From the NCBI RefSeq assembly GCF_036227105.1, contig NZ_CP109434.1:4807001-4871000 (forward strand): 64,000 nucleotides of DNA, written 5' to 3'. The notes beneath the pieces were generated by a model. It saw only the letters and a program-made list of their open reading frames with translations, was not told where the DNA came from and made no database searches. This stretch comes from Amycolatopsis sp. NBC_01488 (lineage in GTDB: Bacteria > Actinomycetota > Actinomycetes > Mycobacteriales > Pseudonocardiaceae). The translations under genes and the position numbers were made by a program. This document shows positions 1 through 7,764 of the stretch, one piece after another; position 1 is the first letter of the stretch; every line of letters begins with the position of its first letter.

Positions 1-1191
1 CGGTCCGTTCGGGGCGGCGACGACCTGGTTGGCCGCGATGTTGATCAGCGCCCGGACCTGGCCGTCGCCGGGCGTCTCGATCTCGTCGGGCAGCGTCGCG
101 GTCGGCAGCTCGCCGAGCACCTCCGGGAAACCCTTGACGCGGCTGCGCCAGCGGCCCCACTCGAACGGCTGCCCGGTGCGGAACACCTCGAGCGCGGCGG
201 TCCGCGTGAACATCGTGCCGCCGGGGTTGTCCAGGTTGCCGGTCAGGATGTTGATGACGTCGACGAGCCACTGCGTGAGGGTCCCGAACTCCACGACCGA
301 CCCGCCCATGCGCGAGTACACCGCGGCCGTCGGCGCCGCGGCCAGCTCGCGGGCGATCCGCGCGATGTCCTCGGCGGGCACGCCGCACACCAGCTCGGCC
401 GCCGCGGGCGAGAACTCCTCGGTCAGCGCCGTCAGCTCGTCGAGCCCGGCGACGTCGAGGGTCACCGTGGCGAGGTTCTCCTGCAGCAGCGTGTGGACGA
501 TCCCCAGCAGCAGCACGGAGTCCGTGCCCGGCCGGACGAAGAAGTGCTCGTCGCAGTGCTTCGCGGTACGGGTGCGGCGCGGGTCGACCACGACCAGCTT
601 GCCGCCGCGCTCGCGCAGCGCCCGCAGCCGCGCCGGCATGTTCGGGGCGCAGAACAGGGAACCGTGCGACTCCATCGGGTTCGCGCCGAGGACGAGCAGG
701 TAGTCGGTCCGGTCGATGTCCGGCACGGCGATGGCGAACGGGTCGCCGTAGAGGTGCGCGCAAGCGACGTGCTTGGGCATGTGGTCGATGGTGCCGGAGG
801 AGTAGACGTTCTTCGACGCCAGCGACTGGATCAGCGGGATGCGGTAGAGGAACCCGGCCATCGTGTGGTAGGTCGGGTTGCCGAAGTAGACGGCGACCGC
901 GTCCCGGCCGTGCTTCTCGATGACGCCGGTGATGCCGCGCTCGACGGCCTGGAACGCCTCGTCCCAGGACGCCTCCCGCCACTGGTCGCCCTCGCGGATC
1001 ATGGGGTGGCGCAGGCGGTCCGGGTCCTCGTCGAGGGTGCCGATGCTCGCGCCCTTGGGACAGAGGTAGCCGGCGGTGAACGGGTCGTCGGAGTCACCGC
1101 GCACTTTCGTGACGCGGCCGGCGGGGTCGAGGTCGATCTTCAGGCCGCAGACGGCGTCGCAGATGGGACAGGTCCGGTGCGCGGTGGTCAT
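1..1191 (-). CDS. Molybdopterin-dependent oxidoreductase, C-terminal part cut by window edge
   Basis: About 397 residues of a formate dehydrogenase/nitrate reductase-type catalytic subunit are visible; the reading frame is open to base 1, so the C-terminus lies outside the window. The N-terminus carries the 4Fe-4S motif CPICDAVCG (Cys8, Cys11, Cys15) with the fourth cysteine in GYLCPKG. Typical Mo-bis-MGD segments follow: LLVLGANPMESHG, VVVDPRRTRTA, and NILTGNLDNPGGT near the end. The ATG at 1191 has a good ribosome site (CTGGAG, 5 bases before it). Electron donor and acceptor cannot be read from this part. A strong hairpin at 1224-1262 separates it from the monooxygenase upstream on the same strand, so it may mark the left border of the biosynthetic region. 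Confidence 0.9.
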   Translation of the reverse strand, partial: MTTAHRTCPICDAVCGLKIDLDPAGRVTKVRGDSDDPFTAGYLCPKGASIGTLDEDPDRLRHPMIREGDQWREASWDEAFQAVERGITGVIEKHGRDAVAVYFGNPTYHTMAGFLYRIPLIQSLASKNVYSSGTIDHMPKHVACAHLYGDPFAIAVPDIDRTDYLLVLGANPMESHGSLFCAPNMPARLRALRERGGKLVVVDPRRTRTAKHCDEHFFVRPGTDSVLLLGIVHTLLQENLATVTLDVAGLDELTALTEEFSPAAAELVCGVPAEDIARIARELAAAPTAAVYSRMGGSVVEFGTLTQWLVDVINILTGNLDNPGGTMFTRTAALEVFRTGQPFEWGRWRSRVKGFPEVLGELPTATLPDEIETPGDGQVRALINIAANQVVAAPNGP

Positions 1192-1223
1192 CGCCACTCC
1201 AGGGGTGGGATCGCCGGTACGGG

Positions 1224-1262
1224 CACGGCCACGACAGTCCCGTGAGGACTGTCGTGGCCGTG
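1224..1262 (-). terminator. Strong hairpin after the FAD monooxygenase gene
   Basis: Perfect 17-bp stem (1224-1240 with 1246-1262) and 5-base loop, lying 17 bases beyond the stop codon of the minus-strand monooxygenase gene. There is no T-run, as is common in high-GC actinobacteria. Confidence 0.7.
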
Positions 1263-1279
1263 GTGAACAGGGAGAACGG

Positions 1280-2710
1280 TCATGCCGCCTTCGGCAGCTC
1301 GGCGGCTTCGCCGAACGCGGGTTCGACGCCGTCGGCCACCGGGAACGTGTACGGCTCACGGCTGTCCTTCGCCGGGCCGAACAACGACTTCCACAGCACC
1401 TTCAGTGCGAAGCCCGGCTTCATCAGCGCTTCCGGCTTCTGGACGAGGCCCGCGGTCTTGAAGTACTCGGCGGTGATCGCGCCGTCGTGGGTGGCGGCGA
1501 TCTGCACCCGCTTCAGGAACCAGTTGCCCATCTTGACCTTGAACGAGCGCTCGCCCTCGACGCCCGGCAGGCTCAGGTCGATCTGGTTGGTCATCTCCCA
1601 GGCCTGGTCGATGGCGTCGGTGGCCAGGTCGCGGAAGTAGTCCTGCGGCACCGGCGCGGCGCCGCTGTGCAGGTGCTGCCGGAGGACGAGCGCGCACAAC
1701 GCGGCCACGCTCATGCCCTGGGCGTACACGGGGTTGAAGGTGGTGACGGCGTCCCCGGTGACGAGCAGGCCCTCGGGGAAGCGGCGCAGCTTCTGGTAGT
1801 GGCGGCGCAGCGTCGTCGGGAACTTGAACGGCATCGCCTTGTCGACCGGGTCCGCGTACCGCAGCGTGTTGTACACGTCCTTGGCGGGCAACGACTTCAG
1901 CCACGCCATCAGGCCGTCGTAGTCGGTGGGCGGGTGGTCGCCGAGGATGCCGTAGGTGGTCAGCTCCACCTTGCCGTCCTCGACCAGGAAGAAGACGTTG
2001 CCCCGGGGCACGGCGGCGTGCGCGATCTGGTTGATCGCGACGTCGTTCTGGAACCCGTTGGCCCCCTCGCGCAACCGGAAGTGCTGCGTCACGTAGCCGA
2101 GGTCGATCTTCTTGCGCTCTTCGAACGGCTTCTCGTAGCCGAGCTGCTCCAGCCAGACCGGGGTCCGCGAGCCGCGGCCGGTGGCGTCGACCACCAGGTC
2201 GGCCTCGATGACCTCGTCGGTGTCCGTGCCGCGCTTCTGCACCCGGGCCCCGGTGACCTGGCTCTTGTCGGCCGTCGTGGTGAGGCCGAGGATGTCGTGC
2301 TCCTCGACGAAGGTCACGTTGGCGAACTGCTGCACGCGCTCGCGGATGAAGTACTCGAACATCGGCCGCACCACGCCGAGCGTGGTCAGGCCGGCGTGCT
2401 GCTGCTTGAGGCGGTTGCCCCGGGCGTACCACCGGCAGGAGCCGGACAGGTCGCCGGACGGCACGCCGTAGTCGATCATCTCCTGGGTGAGCCCGGGGAA
2501 GAGCTCCTCCATCACCTGCACGCCGCGGGCGAGCAGCCCGTTGGCCTGGTGGCTCTGCGGGCAGAACCGCCGGACGCCCTTGACGCCGACGAGCTTGTCG
2601 CGGTCGACGATCAGCACCTCGTCGTAGGCGTCCGCGAGCACCCTGGCCGCGAACAGTCCGGCAATGCTGCCGCCCAGCACCACCGCGCGGGTTCCAGCTT
2701 CCTGGACCAT
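1280..2710 (-). CDS. FAD-dependent monooxygenase of the polyether-epoxidase (Lsd18/MonCI-like) family
   Basis: 476 residues. The N-terminus has the FAD-binding Rossmann motif VVLGGSIAGLFAARVL, followed by the dinucleotide-dependent signatures VDATGRGSRTP in the middle and GDAVTTFNPVYAQGMS near residue 320. These match the group that includes the lasalocid and monensin epoxidases Lsd18 and MonCI. I chose the ATG at 2710 because AAGGAGGTGA stands 5 bases before it; the frame also stays open upstream without support. It is the second gene of a minus-strand pair, 32 bases behind the SDR. A paralogue lies at 16095-17492. Hydroxylation or epoxidation of a cluster intermediate is likely; the substrate is unknown. 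Confidence 0.85.
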   Translation of the reverse strand: MVQEAGTRAVVLGGSIAGLFAARVLADAYDEVLIVDRDKLVGVKGVRRFCPQSHQANGLLARGVQVMEELFPGLTQEMIDYGVPSGDLSGSCRWYARGNRLKQQHAGLTTLGVVRPMFEYFIRERVQQFANVTFVEEHDILGLTTTADKSQVTGARVQKRGTDTDEVIEADLVVDATGRGSRTPVWLEQLGYEKPFEERKKIDLGYVTQHFRLREGANGFQNDVAINQIAHAAVPRGNVFFLVEDGKVELTTYGILGDHPPTDYDGLMAWLKSLPAKDVYNTLRYADPVDKAMPFKFPTTLRRHYQKLRRFPEGLLVTGDAVTTFNPVYAQGMSVAALCALVLRQHLHSGAAPVPQDYFRDLATDAIDQAWEMTNQIDLSLPGVEGERSFKVKMGNWFLKRVQIAATHDGAITAEYFKTAGLVQKPEALMKPGFALKVLWKSLFGPAKDSREPYTFPVADGVEPAFGEAAELPKAA

Positions 2711-2742
2711 CGCGGTCACCTCCTTGATCCGTGGGGTTTGCG

Positions 2743-3537
2743 TCACAGCTGAACGGTCGTGTTCATCGGCAGCGAGCCGACGAGCCCGCCGTCCACGCCG
2801 AGGTCCTGGCCGGTGATGTAGGCCGCCTTGTCCGACAGCAGGAAGGTCACCGCGTCGGCGACCTCCTCCGGCGTGCCGAGGCGGCCGGCGGGCACCAGCT
2901 GCCCGCACACGTCGCGAGCCTCGTCCGTCGGGGCGAGCTCGTCGAGCATGTCCGTGCGGATGAAGCCGGGGCTGACGGAGTTGACCCGGATGCCCTGGCT
3001 CGCCAGGTCGGCGGCCAGCAGGCGGGCCAGGCTGGCGACGGCGGCCTTCGTCGACGCGTACATCGTCGCCAGGCCCATCGCCAGGCCCATGCCGCGGTGC
3101 GCGAGGCAGGTGCTGTTCAGCACGACGGAACCGCCGTCGTCGAACAGCGGCAACGCCTTCTGGACGGTGAAGAACGCGCCCTTGAAGTTGACGCCGACGT
3201 ACCGGTCGAAATCGGCTTCGCTGACGTCCGCGCGGGGGGCGATGGGATTGTACGAGGCCATTCCGGCGTTGGCGAAGACGCCGTCCAGCCTGCCGAAGCG
3301 GTCGCGGACCCGGGTGGCGAGCTCGTCCAGCTCGTCCTCGCGGGACACGTCGGTACCGACCGCGAGCACCCGATCCCCGCGGGGATCGAGGTCTTTCGCA
3401 GCCCGGTCGAGCACCTCGGCGCGACGCCCGGCGAGTACCAGGTTCGCGCCCGCGTCGACGAGCTGCCGCGCGGTGGCAAGACCGATGCCGCTGCCACCAC
3501 CTGTGATGAGAACTGTCTTGCCGTCGAAAGCAGCCAT
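2743..3537 (-). CDS. Short-chain dehydrogenase/reductase (SDR)
   Basis: 264 residues, the normal length for a classical SDR. TGGGSGIG (residues 12-19) binds the cofactor, FANAG is the structural NAG motif, and YASTK carries the catalytic Tyr and Lys. PGFIRTDM and the DGGLVG ending are typical. Oddly, the Ser of VLNSTC is about 18 residues before the Tyr instead of the usual 13 or so, because of a Gly/Met/Ala-rich insertion (RGMGLAMGLATM), so the active-site loop is unusual. The ATG at 3537 begins the conserved N-terminus; its ribosome site is weak. It probably shares a transcript with the monooxygenase at 1280-2710 and reduces or oxidises an alcohol/ketone in the pathway. Confidence 0.87.
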   Translation of the reverse strand: MAAFDGKTVLITGGGSGIGLATARQLVDAGANLVLAGRRAEVLDRAAKDLDPRGDRVLAVGTDVSREDELDELATRVRDRFGRLDGVFANAGMASYNPIAPRADVSEADFDRYVGVNFKGAFFTVQKALPLFDDGGSVVLNSTCLAHRGMGLAMGLATMYASTKAAVASLARLLAADLASQGIRVNSVSPGFIRTDMLDELAPTDEARDVCGQLVPAGRLGTPEEVADAVTFLLSDKAAYITGQDLGVDGGLVGSLPMNTTVQL

Positions 3538-3714
3538 GCGAAAAGCGTCACACCTGCCACGTGCAGTGACGTCTCCAGCGTTGCGGAAGGGCGGACGTGG
3601 CCGGCCGGAAACCGCGCACGTCCGGAGAACCGTGCCGGGTTCGGCGGGTGATGATGGTGGCGGACAGACGTCAACGCACACCGGAGGATCCCGCGTGGGC
3701 GTGGGGTGGACAGG

Positions 3715-3750
3715 CGAAACGCACACCGGAGGATCCCGGTGTGCGTTTCG
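3715..3750 (-). terminator. Perfect 15-bp inverted repeat after the condensation gene, with a copied half-site
   Basis: Arms 3715-3729 and 3736-3750 are perfectly complementary around a 6-base loop. The hairpin lies 37 bases beyond the stop codon of the minus-strand condensation gene and could terminate it. The loop plus part of the left arm is repeated at 3673-3693, which a plain terminator does not explain. Confidence 0.6.
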
Positions 3751-3787
3751 TGTGTGCGTGGGTGCCGGGGTCAGGCGGACCCGCCGG

Positions 3788-5161
3788 TCACAGGTCCCGC
3801 ACCGCGATCGTGGGGTTGGTCGTGACCAGCGCCAGGATCTCGCGGTAGTTCCCCAGCAGCTTCTCGATCGTGGACTCGAGGAAATCCGCCTTGTTGTACC
3901 GGGCGTGCGCGGCGATTTCGCCCGAGGGCAGCAGGTCCACCGTGAACACGATCCCGTTCGGGATCTCGGAGGTCTCCGAACTCGACTGCACCCGCCGGCG
4001 CACCTCGGTGTAGGTGAGGTCGCCGACGGTGGTGTCCTCCATGAGGCCCGGGAACTGGAACGACTGGAACGCGCAGGCCGAGAGGTTCCCGGCTTCGTAA
4101 GGCTTGTTGAGGTCCGGTGCCTCGGCCGCGATGTGCGCGAACGGCAGGTCGTAGGCGTAGGCCTCCAGGCAGGTCGCCCGGGTCCTGGTGACCAGCGCGG
4201 TGAACGTCGGGCAGTCGGACAGGTCGGTGCGCAGCGGCACGAGGTTGAAGAACGGCCCGATCGCCTCGGCGAAGCGTGGCTCGCCGCGGCCGGACGACAG
4301 GGTCGGGACGACCACGTCGGCATCGCCGGTCATCTTGTACCAGAGAGCGTTGAACGCGGCGAGCAGGACCATGAACGGCGACGCGCGGAGCCCCTTGGCC
4401 AGGTTCTGGGCCGCGGTGGCCAGCTCGCGCGGGAAGATCTGCCGGTGCACCGCGTACCCGTAGGGCACGCCCTCGGGCTGGTCCGTCGTGAGCATGGACA
4501 TCTGGGCGCCGTCGAGCTTGCGCCGCCAGTACTCCCGGGCGCGTTGCGCGTTCTCGGAGGCCAGTGCCTCCTGCTGCCACGCCGAAAACTCCTTGTACTG
4601 CACGGGAGCCGGCAGGTCGGCGGGGCCGAAACCCTTGTGCTGCGCGTAGAGTGCGGCGATCTCGCGGATCAGCACGGCCATCGAGTAGCCGTCGCTCGCG
4701 GTGTGGTGGGTGAGCAGCACGAGCACCGCGTCGCGCTCGTCGAAGCGGCCCAGCACCGCCCGGATGTGCGGCAGGTGCGCCGCGCGCAGTTCGAAGTGCT
4801 CGACCTCGTTGATGAAGCCGTCCGCGCGCTCGTCACGGGATCGGGCGTCGTCGGCGGGCAGGTCGATCACCTGGAGGTCGACCGGAGTCGGCGGCAGCAC
4901 CCGCTGGTGGTCGTCCCCGGTGCCGCGGATGACCTCGGTGCGCAGGATCTCGTGCCGCCGGACCACGTCGTCGAGTGCGCCGCGCAGCGCGGGGACGTCG
5001 ATCTCGCCGGTGACGCGCCAGCCCAGGTTGACCAGGTGCCGCGGACCGAACGCGCCTTCGTCGTCGCCCTTGTCGAAAATGCAGAACAATTCGAGGTTCG
5101 CCGACAGCGGAAAACGGTTCGGCTGCGCACCCGATGACGGGAACACCTCGGCAACAGTCAT
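3788..5161 (-). CDS. Free-standing NRPS condensation-domain protein
   Basis: 457 residues, the size of one condensation domain with no adenylation or carrier domain attached. The catalytic motif HHTASDG (His152, His153, Asp157, Gly158) is intact, so it should be active. Other core regions can be seen: RHEILRT near the N-terminus and GPFFNLVPLRTDL in the second half. GAGGAGT precedes the ATG at 5161. It is transcribed divergently from the HmaS-halogenase-A/PCP operon, which would supply its donor substrate. Stand-alone C enzymes such as SgcC5 of C-1027 join a carrier-bound acid to a free amine or alcohol; here too an amide or ester bond to a separate scaffold is a reasonable inference. Confidence 0.88.
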   Translation of the reverse strand: MTVAEVFPSSGAQPNRFPLSANLELFCIFDKGDDEGAFGPRHLVNLGWRVTGEIDVPALRGALDDVVRRHEILRTEVIRGTGDDHQRVLPPTPVDLQVIDLPADDARSRDERADGFINEVEHFELRAAHLPHIRAVLGRFDERDAVLVLLTHHTASDGYSMAVLIREIAALYAQHKGFGPADLPAPVQYKEFSAWQQEALASENAQRAREYWRRKLDGAQMSMLTTDQPEGVPYGYAVHRQIFPRELATAAQNLAKGLRASPFMVLLAAFNALWYKMTGDADVVVPTLSSGRGEPRFAEAIGPFFNLVPLRTDLSDCPTFTALVTRTRATCLEAYAYDLPFAHIAAEAPDLNKPYEAGNLSACAFQSFQFPGLMEDTTVGDLTYTEVRRRVQSSSETSEIPNGIVFTVDLLPSGEIAAHARYNKADFLESTIEKLLGNYREILALVTTNPTIAVRDL

Positions 5162-5340
5162 TTCCCGGACTCCTCGACATCACGGCTGAATGGGCGCGGC
5201 GACGCGCCCGTCGCCGCTGGTCGACGGTAGCAACCTTCTCGTGGGCGCGGTTATCCCAACATGCCGACCGGTCCGGCAACGGGGGAGAAGCAGGTTTCCC
5301 CCGCCGGATGTCAAGGTCGGTTCAACGACCGGGAGGATCG
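5162..5340. promoter_or_regulatory. Divergent promoter region between condensation gene and HmaS operon
   Basis: 179 bases between two divergent start codons, so promoters for both sides should lie here. I cannot pick out clear -35/-10 boxes. An imperfect inverted repeat (CCGGC..GGGGGAGA with TTTCCCCC.GCCGG, about 5274-5315) lies just upstream of the HmaS start and might be an operator. Confidence 0.4.
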
Positions 5341-6423
5341 ATGACCACAGCGCGCACGCAAGTCTTCGAGAACATGGCCGTCGACTACGTCGAGTTCTAC
5401 GTCGGCGACATCGGCCACAACCTCGACTGGCTCGTCGACGGCTACGGGTGCGCGGTGCGCGCGACGAGCGGCCCGGACGACGGGCAGGCGCCGGTGCGGA
5501 CGTTCTGCGTCGGTCAGGGTGACATCGACCTGCTGCTCACCGCGCCGCTCGAGAGCGACCACCCGGCGGCCGCCTACGTGGAGCGGCACGGCGACGGGGT
5601 GGCGAACATCGGCCTGCGGGTGCCGGACACGGCCGCCGCCTTCGCCGCGGCCGTGCGCGGTGGCGCCCGGCCGGTCATGGCCCCCACCGAGCGGGACGGC
5701 ATCGTGACCGCGACGATCATCGGCTTCGGCGACGTGACGCACACCTTCGTGCAGCGGCCGGCCGGTTCCGCCGCGCACGACGCGCACGGGCTCGTCGCGG
5801 TGCCGGGCGCCGAGGCCGGACCGGGCACCGGGCTGCGCGCGGTGGACCACTTCGCGGTCGCGGTCGAGCCGGGGCAGATCGACGCGACCGTCGAGTACTA
5901 CCAGCGGGCGCTGGACTTCGATCTCACGCTCACCGAGCGGATCGTGACGGGCGAGCAGGCGATGTTCATCAAGGTGGTGCAGAGCAAGTCGCGGGCGGTC
6001 ACGTTCACGCTGATCGAGTCCGACGCGTCGATGGAAGCGGGCCACGTCGACGACTTCCTGAAGGACCACGGCGGCGCGGGAGTGCAGCACATGGCGCTCA
6101 GCACCGGCGACATCCTCTCCTCCGTGCGGCAGCTCGGGGAGCGGGGCGTCGAGCTGCTGTCCACACCGGACACCTACTACGCCGCGCTGACCGAGCGGGT
6201 CCGGCCGGACCGCCACCGCGTCGAGGACCTGCGCGCGCTGGACATCCTGCTCGACGAGGACCACGACGGCCAGCTCTACCAGATCTTCGCCAAGTCCGTG
6301 CACCCGCGGAACACGATCTTCCTGGAGATCATCGAGCGGGCCGGGGCGAGCACGTTCGGCAGTTCGAACATCAAGTCCCTCTACGAGGCGGTCGAGACAC
6401 AGCGCAACCGGGATGGGAACTGA
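5341..6423 (+). CDS. hmaS: 4-hydroxymandelate synthase (HPPD-fold dioxygenase)
   Basis: 360 residues. Fe(II) ligands are His170 (VDHFAV), His250 (VQHMAL) and Glu329 (FLEIIE); the 80 and 79-residue spacings equal those of Amycolatopsis HmaS. The family converts 4-hydroxyphenylpyruvate either to homogentisate (HPPD) or 4-hydroxymandelate (HmaS). I favour HmaS because this protein has FTLIES where HPPDs have the conserved INEP/LNEP segment, and ASTFGSSNIKSLYEAVE, which closely follows the glycopeptide-cluster enzyme. CGGGAGG lies just before the ATG. First gene of an operon with halogenase, A-PCP and MbtH. The partners that would turn hydroxymandelate into 4-hydroxyphenylglycine (HmO, HpgT) are not in the window. 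Confidence 0.87.
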   Translation: MTTARTQVFENMAVDYVEFYVGDIGHNLDWLVDGYGCAVRATSGPDDGQAPVRTFCVGQGDIDLLLTAPLESDHPAAAYVERHGDGVANIGLRVPDTAAAFAAAVRGGARPVMAPTERDGIVTATIIGFGDVTHTFVQRPAGSAAHDAHGLVAVPGAEAGPGTGLRAVDHFAVAVEPGQIDATVEYYQRALDFDLTLTERIVTGEQAMFIKVVQSKSRAVTFTLIESDASMEAGHVDDFLKDHGGAGVQHMALSTGDILSSVRQLGERGVELLSTPDTYYAALTERVRPDRHRVEDLRALDILLDEDHDGQLYQIFAKSVHPRNTIFLEIIERAGASTFGSSNIKSLYEAVETQRNRDGN

Positions 6424-6454
6424 CCGCACGCGAAGCGAAGGAGGAATCACGACA

Positions 6455-7729
6455 ATGGTTGGCAAAGACGACTTCGACGTCGTCATCATCGGTGGTGGTC
6501 CCGGTGGCTCGGCGACGGCCGGACTCCTGGCGCAACAGGGTCACAAGGTGCTCGTCCTGGAGAAGGAGAAGTTTCCCCGCTACCACATCGGTGAATCGCT
6601 GATCACCGGTTCGATGCCGACGATCGAGGCGCTGGGCCTGCGTGAGCGGCTGGACAAGATGGGCTACGTCCGCAAGTACGGCGGTTCCCTGCTGTGGGGC
6701 CGGAACCAGGGCACGTGGGACTTCCGGTTCACCGAGGCTTCGGAGTACGAGTACACCTTCCAGGTCCGCCGCGCCGACTTCGACTCGGTGCTGCTGGGCC
6801 GGGCCCGCGAGCTCGGCGCGCTGGTCATCGAGGAGGCCAACGTCCAGGAGGTCCTCTTCGACGGTGACCGCGCCGTCGGCGTGCGCTACCAGCGCAAGGG
6901 CGACCAGGAGCCGACGACGGCGAACAGCAGGCTGGTGGTCGACGCCACCGGCCAGTCGCACCTGCTCGCGCGCAAGCTCGACCTCATCGACTACCACGAG
7001 GACCTGCGCAACATCGCGACGTGGGCGTACTTCCAGAACTGCCGGCGCTACGGCGGCACCCGGGCGGGCGACACGCTGACCGAGAACCGCCCGAACGGCT
7101 GGTTCTGGTTCATCCCGCTCTCGGACGGCACGGTCAGCGTCGGCTACGTGACGCACATCGACGCGTACAAGAAGTCCGGCATGACGCCGGAGGAACTGCA
7201 CGCCGCCGAGCTCGCGGCCGCCGACGAGGTCACCTCGCTCACCAAGGACGCCACCCGGGTGAGCGGCTACCGCACGATCAAGGACTGGTCCTACACCTGC
7301 ACGAAGTTCCACGGACCGGGCTGGGCACTGGTCGGCGACGCGGCGGCCTTCATCGACCCGCTGCTCTCGACCGGCGTCGGCCTGACCCTGCGCGGCGCGC
7401 TCGGCCTCGCGGAGACGGCCAACCTGGCGCTGCGCAACCCGGGTGACGAGGTGGCGCTGTACGACCGCTACGAGCGCAACTACCGCGACTTCCTCAACTC
7501 GCTGCTGGAGTTCGTCCGGTTCTTCTACGACCGCACCAAGTCCAAGGAGGACTACTGGGAAGCGGCGCAGCAGAGCATCGACCCGCGGCGCATGCGCCCG
7601 CGCAAGATCGACTTCGCGCGGATGCTGTCCGGTGTGTCGGGCACCCGCGACATCTTCGACGGACCGCTGGCCCTGCGGGCGTTCCGGGACAGCGACGCAC
7701 CCGCGGCGCCGGACGAGCTGGCCAGCTGA
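6455..7729 (+). CDS. FAD-dependent phenol halogenase
   Basis: 424 residues. GGGPGGS (13-19) binds FAD, and GWFWFIP (around 215-221) is the halogenase signature WxWxIP that separates these enzymes from ordinary monooxygenases. Lys74 in VRKYGG is at the place of the hypohalous-acid relay lysine. VGDAAAFIDPLLSTGV is the second FAD motif. It resembles the class that acts on carrier-bound phenols or pyrroles (SgcC3, PltA). The ATG at 6455 has GAAGGAGG 10 bases ahead; the gene follows HmaS by 31 bases and precedes the A-PCP gene. Likely role: chlorination of the aromatic ring while tethered to the PCP. The required flavin reductase is not encoded in the window. Confidence 0.9.
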   Translation: MVGKDDFDVVIIGGGPGGSATAGLLAQQGHKVLVLEKEKFPRYHIGESLITGSMPTIEALGLRERLDKMGYVRKYGGSLLWGRNQGTWDFRFTEASEYEYTFQVRRADFDSVLLGRARELGALVIEEANVQEVLFDGDRAVGVRYQRKGDQEPTTANSRLVVDATGQSHLLARKLDLIDYHEDLRNIATWAYFQNCRRYGGTRAGDTLTENRPNGWFWFIPLSDGTVSVGYVTHIDAYKKSGMTPEELHAAELAAADEVTSLTKDATRVSGYRTIKDWSYTCTKFHGPGWALVGDAAAFIDPLLSTGVGLTLRGALGLAETANLALRNPGDEVALYDRYERNYRDFLNSLLEFVRFFYDRTKSKEDYWEAAQQSIDPRRMRPRKIDFARMLSGVSGTRDIFDGPLALRAFRDSDAPAAPDELAS

Positions 7730-7764
7730 CGCGGCCCGCGGCGAAAGGTGACGGGAGCAAACTG

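Noticed and set aside
5341..6423. 4-hydroxyphenylpyruvate dioxygenase for tyrosine breakdown
   Set aside because: No homogentisate dioxygenase or fumarylacetoacetase nearby, the HPPD INEP/LNEP segment is absent, and the gene is fused by operon structure to a halogenase and NRPS genes.
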